Below are positions 1 through 6,857 of a stretch of 8,511 nucleotides of DNA, piece after piece. Position 1 is the stretch's first letter; each line of letters begins with the position of its first letter. Both the position numbers and the translations under genes were made by a program. The notes beneath the pieces are model-generated. The model did no database searches, was not told where the DNA came from, and saw nothing but the letters and a program-made list of their open reading frames with translations. Source of the stretch: Syntrophomonas sp. (GTDB lineage Bacteria > Bacillota > Syntrophomonadia > Syntrophomonadales > Syntrophomonadaceae); contig JAQUUV010000082.1 of NCBI GenBank assembly GCA_028693695.1, positions 1-8,511 of the forward strand, given 5' to 3'.

Positions 1-1191
1 TACACCGGAACCGGGGGAGATGTAACCATCCCCAGTACGTTAGGCGGAGTTAATGTAACTAGTATTGGCCGCAATGCTTTTTATTGTTGCTATGGTCTAA
101 CCGGCATTACCGTTGCTGCAAGTGTAACTAATATCGGAGTATCTGCTTTTTACGGATGTACAAGCTTAACCGGTATTACGTTACCGGAAGGAGTAACGAA
201 TATTGGCGGATGGGCTTTTTATGCTTGCACAAGCTTAACCGGCATTACCATCCCCGCAAGTGTAACCAGCATAGGGGACAATGCCTTTGGCACTTGCATA
301 AGTTTAACTAACATTACAGTAGATAATGAAAATTCACAATATAGGAGTCAGGACGGTATACTTCTTAGTAAAGCAGGGACTATTTTGGTGGCGGTTCCCG
401 GAGGTTTAACCAGTATTACCATTCCCGAAGGGGTTACTGCTATCGGTAATATGGCTTTTTCTGGCTGCAAAGGCTTAACCAGCATTAATATTCCCGAAGG
501 GGTAACTAGTATTGGCGCAGGGGCTTTTTATAATTGTTCCTCTTTAACCAGTATTACTATTCCTCAAGGGGTAACTAGTATTCCCGCAGGGGCTTTTTTA
601 GCTTGCACAGGATTAATTGCTATTGAAGTAGATGGTAATAATTCAACCTATGCAAGTAAAAACGGCATACTTTTTAACAAAGCAGGGACTATTTTGTTGG
701 TGTGTCCCGGAGGTTTGGAAAATATTGTTATTCCGCAAGAAGTAACTGCTATCGGTGACGGGGCTTTTTCTTGGTGTAGTATATCCAGCATTGAAATTCC
801 GCAAGGAATAACCAGTATCGGCCAGGGTGCTTTTTCCTTGTGCACAAGCTTAACCAGTATTACAATTCCCGAAGGCGTAACCAGTATCGGCCAGTCTACT
901 TTTGCTGCGTGCACAGGCTTAACCAATTTTACCATACCCGAAGGAGTAACTAGTATAGGAGACAGTGCTTTTAACAGTTGCAAGGGTTTAACCAGTATTA
1001 CCATTCCGCAAGCAGTATATAGTATTGGCGAAAATTCTTTTTATGGGTGTATAAGTTTGACCAGTATTAACTTTAACTCAGACAAAACAACCATATTTGA
1101 TAATGCCAACACAATTCCCGCGTCAACAGAGATTATAGGTTATGACCCCTCTACAGCCAAAGACTATGCTGCGAAATACAACCGGACGTTC
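1..1191 (+). repeat. LRR block A of the surface protein (first copy of a ~1.25 kb duplication)
   Basis: This block encodes YTGTGGDVTIP, three 23-residue repeats, a 34-residue island (304-405), three repeats, a second island (613-714), five repeats (one only 22 residues long) and a cap ending in TAKDYAAKYNRTF. The left edge is clipped by the window. The repeats are periodic at 69 bases in DNA and vary in codon choice, so the array has diverged since duplication. Confidence 0.88.
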
Positions 1192-3783
1192 CTGGAGAAT
1201 CAAGATGGGGATTACACTTACACTTTAACAGACGGCAAAGCCAAAATTACAGGATACACCGGGACTGGAGGAGATGTTACCATTCCAGATAAATTAGGTG
1301 GGGTTGATGTAACTAGTATTGATAACTATGCTTTCTATGATTGCACAGGCTTAACCAGCGTTATCGTTCCTACAAGTGTAACAAGTATTGGTAATGATGC
1401 TTTTGACGGATGCACGAACTTAAACAGTATTATGCTCCAGGAAGGAGTAACTAATATTGGCGAGTATGCTTTTTCTGGCTGTACAGGCTTAACCAGCATT
1501 ACCATTCCCGCAAGTGTAACTAATATCGGTTTCAAGGCTTTTGGCCGTTGTGCAAAATTAACTAGCATTGCTGTAGCTGGTCAAAATTCACAATATTCCA
1601 GTAAGGACGGTGTGCTTTTTAACAAAGATGGGACTGTTTTGATGGTATGCCCCGCAGGCTTAACCAGTATTACCATTCCTGCAGGGGTAACCAGTATTGG
1701 CGAGGATGCTTTCTCTAATTGCACAGGCTTAACCAGCATTACTATTCCGCAAGCGGTAACTAATATAAGCGGCGGTGCTTTTTTCGGTTGCACAGGCTTA
1801 ATTGCCATTGAAGTAGATGCCAATAATTCAACCTATGCAAGTGAAGGCGGTATGCTTTTTAACAAAGCAGGGACTATTTTGATGGCGTGTCCCGGAGGTT
1901 TAAAAAATATTGATATTCCTCTAGAAGTAACTGCTATCGATGACATGGCTTTTTCCGGCTGTACTGGTTTAACCAGTATTACCATTCCCGAGAAAGTAAC
2001 CACTATCGGCCTGTGTGCTTTTTCCAATTGTACAGGCTTAACCAGTATTATTATTCCGCAAGGGGTAACTAATATAGGCAACAGTGCTTTTTTAGGTTGC
2101 ATAGGTTTAACCAGTATTACCATTCCGCAAGGGGTAACTAGCATAGGTGATGGTACTTTTTTCGGTTGCACAGGCTTAAGCAGCATTAGCATTCCCGAAG
2201 GCGTAACTAGTATCGGCCAGAGGGCGTTTCGGTATTGTTCAAGCTTAACCAGCATTACCATTCCGCAAACAGTAATTAGCATAGACGAAAATGCTTTTTG
2301 CGGGTGTACAAGTTTAACCAGTATTAAATTTAACTCGAAAAATACAACCATATTTGATAATGCCGATACAATTCCTGCGGCAGCAAAGATTATAGGATAT
2401 GTCTCGTCTACAGCCAAAGACTATGCTGCGAAATACAACCGGACGTTCCAGGCAATTAGTTCTCAAAATTCCTCATCCAGCGATGAAGGGTCGCATAGTG
2501 GAGGCACAGAAAACAGTAATTCAGCCGTAGTTAATGCAGTCGATATTCAAGTAAATGGAGAAACCTTAAATCAAGGCATAATGACCATTACCCAGGAGGG
2601 AACCAGGACCATAGCTACTATAACCCTTGACGAAAAGAAACTTGAACAACTGCTGACGCAGACAGGCAATAATGCAGTAGTTACTATTCCTATTAATACC
2701 GAAGCCGATGCAGTAATTGGAGAACTCAATGGACAAATGATTAAAAATATGGAGTATAAACAGGCGATAGCGGAACTTAAGACCCAAAATGCAACCTATA
2801 CCCTGTCTCCCCAGCAGATTAACATTGACGCTGTAGCGGCACAACTCGGCATAAAAGTTGAACTTAAAGACATTAAAGTGCAGATTCAGATCTCCAAGCC
2901 AAATACCGAGATGCTTAAGGTGGTTGAGAACTCTGCTAAAGATGGTGAATTCGTCGTTGTTGCACCTGCGGTGGAATTCAGTGTGAAGTGTACCTGTGGT
3001 GATAAAGCCGTTGAGCTAAATAGATTCAACTCCTATGTCAAAAGGACCGTGGCCATTCCGGAGGGGGTGAACCCGAACAAGATTACCACCGCAGTTGTGA
3101 TTGAACAGGATGGGACCGTAATACACGTACCAACCCAGATTATACAGATCGACAATAAATACTATGCCCAAATTAACAGCATGACCAACAGCACCTATTC
3201 AGTTATCTGGCATCCCATTGAGTTCAAGGATGTTGATAAACACTGGGCCAAAAAGGAAATCAACGATATGGGATCAAGAATGATAGTAAGTGGAATAAAT
3301 AAAGAAAACTACGAGCCTGACAGGGACATTACCCGGGCGGAGTTTGCCGCCATCGTAGTACGGGCTTTAGGATTAAAGCCCGAAAACGATCAGGGAGCGT
3401 TCTCCGATGTCCAGGGCAGCGAGTGGTTTAGCAGTGGCATACAGACTGCTTACCAGTATAAAGTAATCTCCGGTTATGGCAATGGAAAATTTGGTGCCAC
3501 AGATAAAATTACCCGTGAACAAGCTATGACCATGATCGCAAAAGCCATGAATATAACTGGGTTAAAGGTGGATTTCCAAGCTGAAGATGCAGAAAAGATA
3601 TTGGCCGGGTTTGCAGATGCCGGTAAAACATCAGAGTATGCCCGAAGCAGTATGGCCGCCTGTGTAAAGACCGGGATCATTACTGGCAAAGGCGGCAATA
3701 TGGTGGCTCCGAAGGATAACATCACCAGAGCTGAAGTAGCAGTAATTGTGCAAAAACTATTGCAGAAATCAAAACTCATCTAG
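1..3783 (+). CDS. BspA-like leucine-rich-repeat surface protein with three SLH domains (5' end missing)
   Basis: The frame is open from base 1 and ends at TAG 3781-3783, so 1260 residues are visible and the true start and signal peptide lie upstream. Residues 1 to about 397 and 419 to about 816 are two blocks of 23-residue repeats of the form LTSITIPxGVTSIGxxAFxxC, the LRR_5/BspA family. Each block is interrupted by two 34-residue units carrying a GxLFNKAGTIL-like motif and is closed by a TAKDYAAKYNRTF segment. A Ser/Asn/Gly linker (about 820-840) leads to a middle domain (about 841-1072). Three SLH domains start near residues 1075, 1134 and 1204, with ITRAE, ITREQ and ITRAE motifs. SLH triplets bind pyruvylated secondary cell-wall polymer, so the protein should sit on the cell surface with the repeats exposed. 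BspA-type repeats often serve adhesion or protein binding, but the ligand here is unknown. The family call is firm; the function is inferred. Confidence 0.93.
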   Translation, partial: YTGTGGDVTIPSTLGGVNVTSIGRNAFYCCYGLTGITVAASVTNIGVSAFYGCTSLTGITLPEGVTNIGGWAFYACTSLTGITIPASVTSIGDNAFGTCISLTNITVDNENSQYRSQDGILLSKAGTILVAVPGGLTSITIPEGVTAIGNMAFSGCKGLTSINIPEGVTSIGAGAFYNCSSLTSITIPQGVTSIPAGAFLACTGLIAIEVDGNNSTYASKNGILFNKAGTILLVCPGGLENIVIPQEVTAIGDGAFSWCSISSIEIPQGITSIGQGAFSLCTSLTSITIPEGVTSIGQSTFAACTGLTNFTIPEGVTSIGDSAFNSCKGLTSITIPQAVYSIGENSFYGCISLTSINFNSDKTTIFDNANTIPASTEIIGYDPSTAKDYAAKYNRTFLENQDGDYTYTLTDGKAKITGYTGTGGDVTIPDKLGGVDVTSIDNYAFYDCTGLTSVIVPTSVTSIGNDAFDGCTNLNSIMLQEGVTNIGEYAFSGCTGLTSITIPASVTNIGFKAFGRCAKLTSIAVAGQNSQYSSKDGVLFNKDGTVLMVCPAGLTSITIPAGVTSIGEDAFSNCTGLTSITIPQAVTNISGGAFFGCTGLIAIEVDANNSTYASEGGMLFNKAGTILMACPGGLKNIDIPLEVTAIDDMAFSGCTGLTSITIPEKVTTIGLCAFSNCTGLTSIIIPQGVTNIGNSAFLGCIGLTSITIPQGVTSIGDGTFFGCTGLSSISIPEGVTSIGQRAFRYCSSLTSITIPQTVISIDENAFCGCTSLTSIKFNSKNTTIFDNADTIPAAAKIIGYVSSTAKDYAAKYNRTFQAISSQNSSSSDEGSHSGGTENSNSAVVNAVDIQVNGETLNQGIMTITQEGTRTIATITLDEKKLEQLLTQTGNNAVVTIPINTEADAVIGELNGQMIKNMEYKQAIAELKTQNATYTLSPQQINIDAVAAQLGIKVELKDIKVQIQISKPNTEMLKVVENSAKDGEFVVVAPAVEFSVKCTCGDKAVELNRFNSYVKRTVAIPEGVNPNKITTAVVIEQDGTVIHVPTQIIQIDNKYYAQINSMTNSTYSVIWHPIEFKDVDKHWAKKEINDMGSRMIVSGINKENYEPDRDITRAEFAAIVVRALGLKPENDQGAFSDVQGSEWFSSGIQTAYQYKVISGYGNGKFGATDKITREQAMTMIAKAMNITGLKVDFQAEDAEKILAGFADAGKTSEYARSSMAACVKTGIITGKGGNMVAPKDNITRAEVAVIVQKLLQKSKLI
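1210..2448 (+). repeat. LRR block B of the surface protein (second copy)
   Basis: This block opens with a DYTYTLTDGKAKITG linker, and its YTGTGGDVTIP element starts at 1255, exactly 1254 bases after the same element in block A. Its layout is three repeats, island (1558-1659), two repeats, island (1798-1899), six repeats and the same TAKDYAAKYNRTF cap. Compared with block A it has one repeat fewer between the islands and one more after the second island. The offset therefore moves from 1254 to 1185 to 1257 bases. Confidence 0.88.
3223..3780 (+). other. Three SLH domains (cell-wall anchor) at the C-terminus of the surface protein
   Basis: SLH1 begins FKDVDKHWAKKEI and carries DITRAEFA. SLH2 begins FSDVQGSEWF and carries the variant ITREQA. 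SLH3 begins FADAGKTSEYA and carries ITRAEVA, ending seven residues past VIVQKLL. The ITRAE motif is the conserved element that contacts the pyruvylated wall polymer. SLH1 and SLH3 match it, while SLH2 replaces AE with EQ, a common variation in the family. Confidence 0.9.
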
Positions 3784-3904
3784 GTAAGGACTTCCGACAT
3801 GACGAAACCGGTAGCCTCGATTATCCAAACTCGGGATAATGTTATAGTCGTGCGTTTTAATGAGTCTGAATTCGATTGGAAAATGAGTATCTTATGTTAT
3901 AACG

Positions 3905-3938
3905 AAATGGCACCACCTTCAACTGGGTGATGCCATTT
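3905..3938 (+). terminator. Stem-loop downstream of the surface-protein gene, weak terminator candidate
   Basis: Left arm AAATGGCA (3905-3912) and right arm TGCCATTT (3931-3938) pair perfectly. After one mismatch, CACC pairs with GGTG and the loop is TCAACT. The stem is strong, but it lies about 120 bases past the stop codon and is followed by AAAGC rather than a T-run. Termination is therefore only a possibility. Confidence 0.3.
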
Positions 3939-4090
3939 AAAGCAATTAGTTTAAATCGTTTAAAGAGCTGTCGTTTCCTGATTGTGGATTTGGAATGCTC
4001 CGCAATCAAGGCCGCTCCGCTGTGTTGTCCAAAAGTTAACGGAAATACCATCCAGAAACAGCATAAATGATGATAAGACCATTGATAGTA

Positions 4091-4096
4091 TATAAT
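4091..4096 (+). promoter_or_regulatory. Candidate -10 box of the phoP-phoR promoter
   Basis: A perfect TATAAT lies 108 bases upstream of the phoP start codon. No good -35 hexamer sits 16-18 bases upstream (TGATGA at 4068-4073 is the nearest fit), which would suit a promoter needing an activator. I find no clear pair of TTTACA hexamers here, so autoregulation by PhoP is not supported by sight. Transcription would begin near 4103, at the foot of the 4101-4132 hairpin. Confidence 0.45.
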
Positions 4097-4100
4097 AACA

Positions 4101-4132
4101 CTGAGTACTATTGCTTAAAGCAGTGTACTCAG
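4101..4132 (+). promoter_or_regulatory. Stem-loop at the predicted 5' end of the phoP-phoR transcript
   Basis: CTGAGTAC (4101-4108) pairs with GTACTCAG (4125-4132). Past a one-base bulge, an inner ATTGC/GCAGT stem (one T-G wobble) closes a TTAAA loop. A T6 run follows at 4144-4149, 11 bases after the stem, which is too far for a standard intrinsic terminator. It could be a 5' stabilising hairpin, part of a leader attenuator or a protein-binding palindrome. Confidence 0.45.
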
Positions 4133-4204
4133 AAAGAATGGTGTTTTTTCATTCTAAATAATGAGATTAACGGGGATTAAACATCGAAATGTAGGGGTGA
4201 TACA

Positions 4205-4909
4205 ATGAACGGTAAAATCCTGGTCGTGGATGACGAAGAAGCTCTGGTAAGATTAATTACCTATAACCTGAACAAAGAAGGTTTTGCTACTGTTGCTGCT
4301 TATGATGGAAATGAAGCTTGGCGATTGGTAGAGCAAGAACATCCTGATCTTATTATTCTCGATCTTATGCTGCCCGGAAAAGATGGCTTGGAAATATGTC
4401 GGGATTTGCGCCGGGAAAAAATTATGACTCCTATAATTATGCTGACTGCCCGAGATGATGAAATTGATCGGGTTCTGGGCTTGGAACTGGGTGCGGATGA
4501 TTACGTTACCAAACCTTTTAGTGTTCGTGAATTAACCGCTCGAGTAAAGGCGGTTTTGAGGAGAAAAAACTACACTGCAGAATCCGGCAAGGACGATGAG
4601 CAGCTGGTCGCCGGCAATTTTATGGTTAAGCCGGACAAGTATGAAATATATAAAAATGGTGAGTTATTGGATTTAACTCTAAAGGAGTATGAACTGCTGG
4701 AACTGCTGATTAGAAATAAAGGCCGGGTTTTGAAACGCGACTACATCCTGCAGATTTTGTGGGATTATGCTGATAGTGTTGGCACTCGCGTGTTAGATGT
4801 TCATATCAGTAAACTGCGCGATAAAATCGAAAAGGACAGTCGAGATCCCAAACATATTAAAACCGTACGGGGTTTAGGTTATAAATTTGAGGAGAAAGCC
4901 GATGATTAA
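4205..4909 (+). CDS. phoP: PhoP/PhoB-type response regulator (OmpR family)
   Basis: This 234-residue cytoplasmic transcription factor has the usual length for OmpR-type regulators. The N-terminal receiver (about 1-120) shows the acidic pair D9/D10, phosphoacceptor D53 in LDLMLPGKDG, T81 and K103 in YVTKPF. The C-terminal winged helix (about 135-230) carries LTLKEYELLELL, the RVLDVHISKLRDKIE recognition-helix region and the VRGLGYKFE wing. AGGGGTG at 4193-4199 precedes the ATG by 5 bases. It overlaps the kinase gene by 8 bases and lies upstream of pstS and pstC. That context, rather than the fold alone, marks it as the phosphate-regulon regulator (named PhoP in Bacillus, PhoB in Escherichia). 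It should bind the TTTACA-type direct repeats seen before pstS and pstC. A VicR- or ResD-like role is possible but less likely here. Confidence 0.9.
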   Translation: MNGKILVVDDEEALVRLITYNLNKEGFATVAAYDGNEAWRLVEQEHPDLIILDLMLPGKDGLEICRDLRREKIMTPIIMLTARDDEIDRVLGLELGADDYVTKPFSVRELTARVKAVLRRKNYTAESGKDDEQLVAGNFMVKPDKYEIYKNGELLDLTLKEYELLELLIRNKGRVLKRDYILQILWDYADSVGTRVLDVHISKLRDKIEKDSRDPKHIKTVRGLGYKFEEKADD

Positions 4910-6662
4910 AAGCTATCGCTGGAAACTGGTTGCCGCCTACCTGCTCGTTATCACCTTCCTGCTGGTTTTACTGGGAGGGATCGGCTATATCAATTTTAAA
5001 AACTATTATTTGAACAATATGGAGGAAAGACTCACCAAGGAAGCTTTTCTAGTAGCAGACATGTGCCAATATCGTATCGGGGATAACGCTACTACTCGAA
5101 GCTATCAGGATATATGCGAAACTGCTGCCCAGGACAGCACAGCCCGTGTAACCATCGTAAATGCTGAAGGCCTGGTATTAGGCGATTCCTCTGCTGAGCC
5201 CGACAAAATGGAGAACCACAGCACCCGTCCCGAAGTATATGCTGCCCTGCATGGGGGAATCGGGATAGAAATGCGCTATAGTGATACGTTGGATATGAAC
5301 ATGCTGTATGTGGCTGTTCCCTTAAACACTGGGGATGTAAAGGGTGCAGTGAGAATAGCAATGCCGCTGGCAGCATTGCAGGTTATCTATAATAATGTAT
5401 TTTCCGGCATGCTGATGGCTGCTTTGTTGTGTGGATTATTGGCTTTCCTGCTTAGTTTTATGCTAGCCCAATATTTTTCACACCCTCTCCGGGATATCAC
5501 CGAAGCAGTCCAGGATATGGCCAGGGGAAACTTGAAAAGGCGTACCTCCTTTCACTCTGCTGACGAAATGGGAATATTAGCGCAGGCTTTTAATGATATG
5601 GGCCAACATATTGAACAGAGTATGTACGAAGTATCCGAAGTAAAAAACCGTCTGGAGGCCCTTTTAAATAATACGGTCAATGGCATCGTTATGATTGGCA
5701 ACGATGGCAGAGTTGTGTACGCTAACCCGGCTGCGATATGCCTATTAGGGCTAGGGACCCATTTTGTGGGGAAGAAACATGTAGAGCTTATAACTACCTA
5801 TGAACTTTTGGCAATGATTGATGAGGCCAAAATCAGCCTGCACCCTGTAAAACGCACCATAGTATTACATACCCTGGGGGCTAGGATTATCGAAGCCAAT
5901 GTGGTGCCCATAAAAAATGAAGCCCTGGCCACGCAGGATATTCTTGTGGTTCTAAATGATATTACCGAATTGAAGCGTCTGGAACAAGTGCGCAAAGATT
6001 TTGTTGCCAATGTATCCCATGAATTAAAGACACCGGTGACCAGCATAAGTGGTTTCGCTGAAACCCTGCTAGATGAGGGTGGAAAAAACTCAGATAACGT
6101 CATGGAATTTACCACCATTATCTACGATGAAGCTCAACGCCTGTCGAATTTGATTAACGGACTATTGGAACTATCCAAACTGGAGTCAGATGAATTCAAA
6201 TTGAATCTACAGACAGTGAGTATAAACAAGTTAGTTAGTGCCACTGTAGAGCGGATGTCTAAGCTAGCCGGGCTGAGAAATATCCTTGTTAATTATACTG
6301 AGCCGAAAGATATTCTGGAATTAACCAGCGACCCGGCACTAATTGACCAGATCCTCATGAATCTATTAGATAACGCCATAAAGTACAGTGCAGACAGGGG
6401 CCAAGTAGATATTAAGGTGGAAGACCTGAGCGATAAAGTGAGGATAAGTGTGAAGGATAACGGTATCGGCATTCCCGAGAAGGAGATGGCCAGGATATTC
6501 GAAAGATTTTATCGAGTGGATAAAGCCAGGTCCAGAAAAACAGGGGGAACGGGTCTAGGGCTGGCCATCGTTAAACACCTGGTGGAAAACCTCAAGGGGC
6601 AGGTAACAGTTGAAAGTACAGTCGGTAAGGGTTCGACTTTTACCATTACCCTCCCCAAATAA
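4902..6662 (+). CDS. phoR: PhoR-type sensor histidine kinase
   Basis: The ATG at 4902 is preferred: GAGGAG at 4889-4894 lies 7 bases upstream, and a TTG at 4887 would overlap this site. The protein has 586 residues. A membrane segment (about 8-30) is followed by an extracytoplasmic sensor (about 31-165), a second membrane segment (about 167-192), HAMP (about 192-243), PAS (about 246-355), HisKA with phosphoacceptor H373 in VSHELKTP, and a HATPase domain. The ATPase shows the N box (NLLDNAIKYS, N487 and N491), G1 (DNGIGIP, 519-525), the F box (FERFYRVD) and G2 (GGTGLGLAIVKHL, 548-560). All catalytic elements are intact. The sensor-HAMP-PAS layout matches PhoR of Gram-positive bacteria, which responds to phosphate limitation and phosphorylates PhoP. 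Translation is probably coupled to phoP through the 8-base overlap. Confidence 0.92.
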   Translation: MIKSYRWKLVAAYLLVITFLLVLLGGIGYINFKNYYLNNMEERLTKEAFLVADMCQYRIGDNATTRSYQDICETAAQDSTARVTIVNAEGLVLGDSSAEPDKMENHSTRPEVYAALHGGIGIEMRYSDTLDMNMLYVAVPLNTGDVKGAVRIAMPLAALQVIYNNVFSGMLMAALLCGLLAFLLSFMLAQYFSHPLRDITEAVQDMARGNLKRRTSFHSADEMGILAQAFNDMGQHIEQSMYEVSEVKNRLEALLNNTVNGIVMIGNDGRVVYANPAAICLLGLGTHFVGKKHVELITTYELLAMIDEAKISLHPVKRTIVLHTLGARIIEANVVPIKNEALATQDILVVLNDITELKRLEQVRKDFVANVSHELKTPVTSISGFAETLLDEGGKNSDNVMEFTTIIYDEAQRLSNLINGLLELSKLESDEFKLNLQTVSINKLVSATVERMSKLAGLRNILVNYTEPKDILELTSDPALIDQILMNLLDNAIKYSADRGQVDIKVEDLSDKVRISVKDNGIGIPEKEMARIFERFYRVDKARSRKTGGTGLGLAIVKHLVENLKGQVTVESTVGKGSTFTITLPK

Positions 6663-6696
6663 ACTCTTTTGAGTTGCCAGGAGCAAAAAACTGAAC

Positions 6697-6737
6697 TAGG
6701 GACTGTAAATGACTAGTTTATTTCTTTACAGTCCCTA
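6697..6737. repeat. 13-base perfect inverted repeat between phoR and pstS
   Basis: TAGGGACTGTAAA (6697-6709) is perfectly complemented by TTTACAGTCCCTA (6725-6737) across a 15-base loop. No T-run follows on the + strand, so it is a poor forward terminator. Read on the - strand, a T6 run follows the stem. Each arm contains a TTTACA hexamer, and the right arm extended by two bases (6725-6739) matches 7882-7896 in the pstC promoter at 14 of 15 bases. It may therefore be part of the PhoP control region. Confidence 0.6.
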
Positions 6738-6739
6738 AA

Positions 6740-6779
6740 CTTACAATAAATTTACACTAATAACACACCCTTTTAATAT
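6740..6779 (+). promoter_or_regulatory. pstS promoter with Pho box
   Basis: CTTACA (6740-6745) and TTTACA (6751-6756) are direct repeats 11 bases apart, the PhoP-box pattern of Gram-positive bacteria. A weaker ATAACA follows at 6760. TTTACA also fits as a -35, 17 bases before TAATAT (6774-6779) as a -10, giving a start near 6786 and a leader of about 70 bases. The placement of the repeats over the -35 region suits activation by PhoP. Confidence 0.6.
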
Positions 6780-6794
6780 GCAGAATGTTCATTC

Positions 6795-6826
6795 TTTACA
6801 AACCCGGCGTATTCTATAGTTGTAAA
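6795..6826. repeat. TTTACAA/TTGTAAA inverted pair in the pstS leader
   Basis: TTTACAA (6795-6801) and TTGTAAA (6820-6826) form a 7-base inverted repeat between the predicted -10 box and the ribosome binding site. It could form a weak leader hairpin or supply oppositely oriented PhoP half-sites. Given the AT-rich context it could also be chance. Confidence 0.3.
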
Positions 6827-6857
6827 CAATATTAGCATAAAGGGAGGGCGTAACTGA

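Larger units (their letters stand above)
3784..4204. other. Hairpin-rich intergenic region between the surface-protein gene and phoP
   Basis: No convincing gene is present. Five inverted repeats are visible: 3820-3840 (ATTATCC/GGATAAT), 3905-3938 (AAATGGCA/TGCCATTT plus an inner CACC/GGTG), 3977-4011 (GATTGTGGA/TCCGCAATC with flanking CCT/AGG), 4101-4132 (CTGAGTAC/GTACTCAG) and 4135-4155 (AGAATG/CATTCT). A possible 43-codon frame (ATG 3799 to TGA 3928-3930) follows AAGGA by 8 bases, but nothing in its product is recognisable. No clear intrinsic terminator with an adjacent T-run follows the surface-protein gene. Confidence 0.6.

Noticed and set aside
385..387. TTG as the start of the surface-protein gene
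   Set aside because: The same frame is open back to base 1 and encodes further in-register repeats, so this is an internal leucine codon.
648..2417. Several open frames on the - strand opposite the leucine-rich repeats
   Set aside because: They are repetitive shadows of the 69-base periodic + strand repeats, with low-complexity ILVTPxG-type products and no domain of their own.
1..2448. CRISPR array or tandem DNA satellite
   Set aside because: The 69-base periodicity maintains a reading frame and a 23-residue protein motif; there are no identical repeats with unique spacers.
3857..4051. 64-codon frame on the - strand in the intergenic gap
   Set aside because: The product is basic and unrecognised, and the frame runs through two hairpins; I see no support beyond the open frame.
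4887..4889. TTG start for phoR
   Set aside because: The ATG at 4902 has GAGGAG 7 bases upstream, and the TTG would overlap that site and lacks one of its own.
6697..6737. Intrinsic terminator after phoR
   Set aside because: The stem is perfect but is followed by AACTTACAA rather than a T-run on the + strand; a regulatory role fits the TTTACA arms better.
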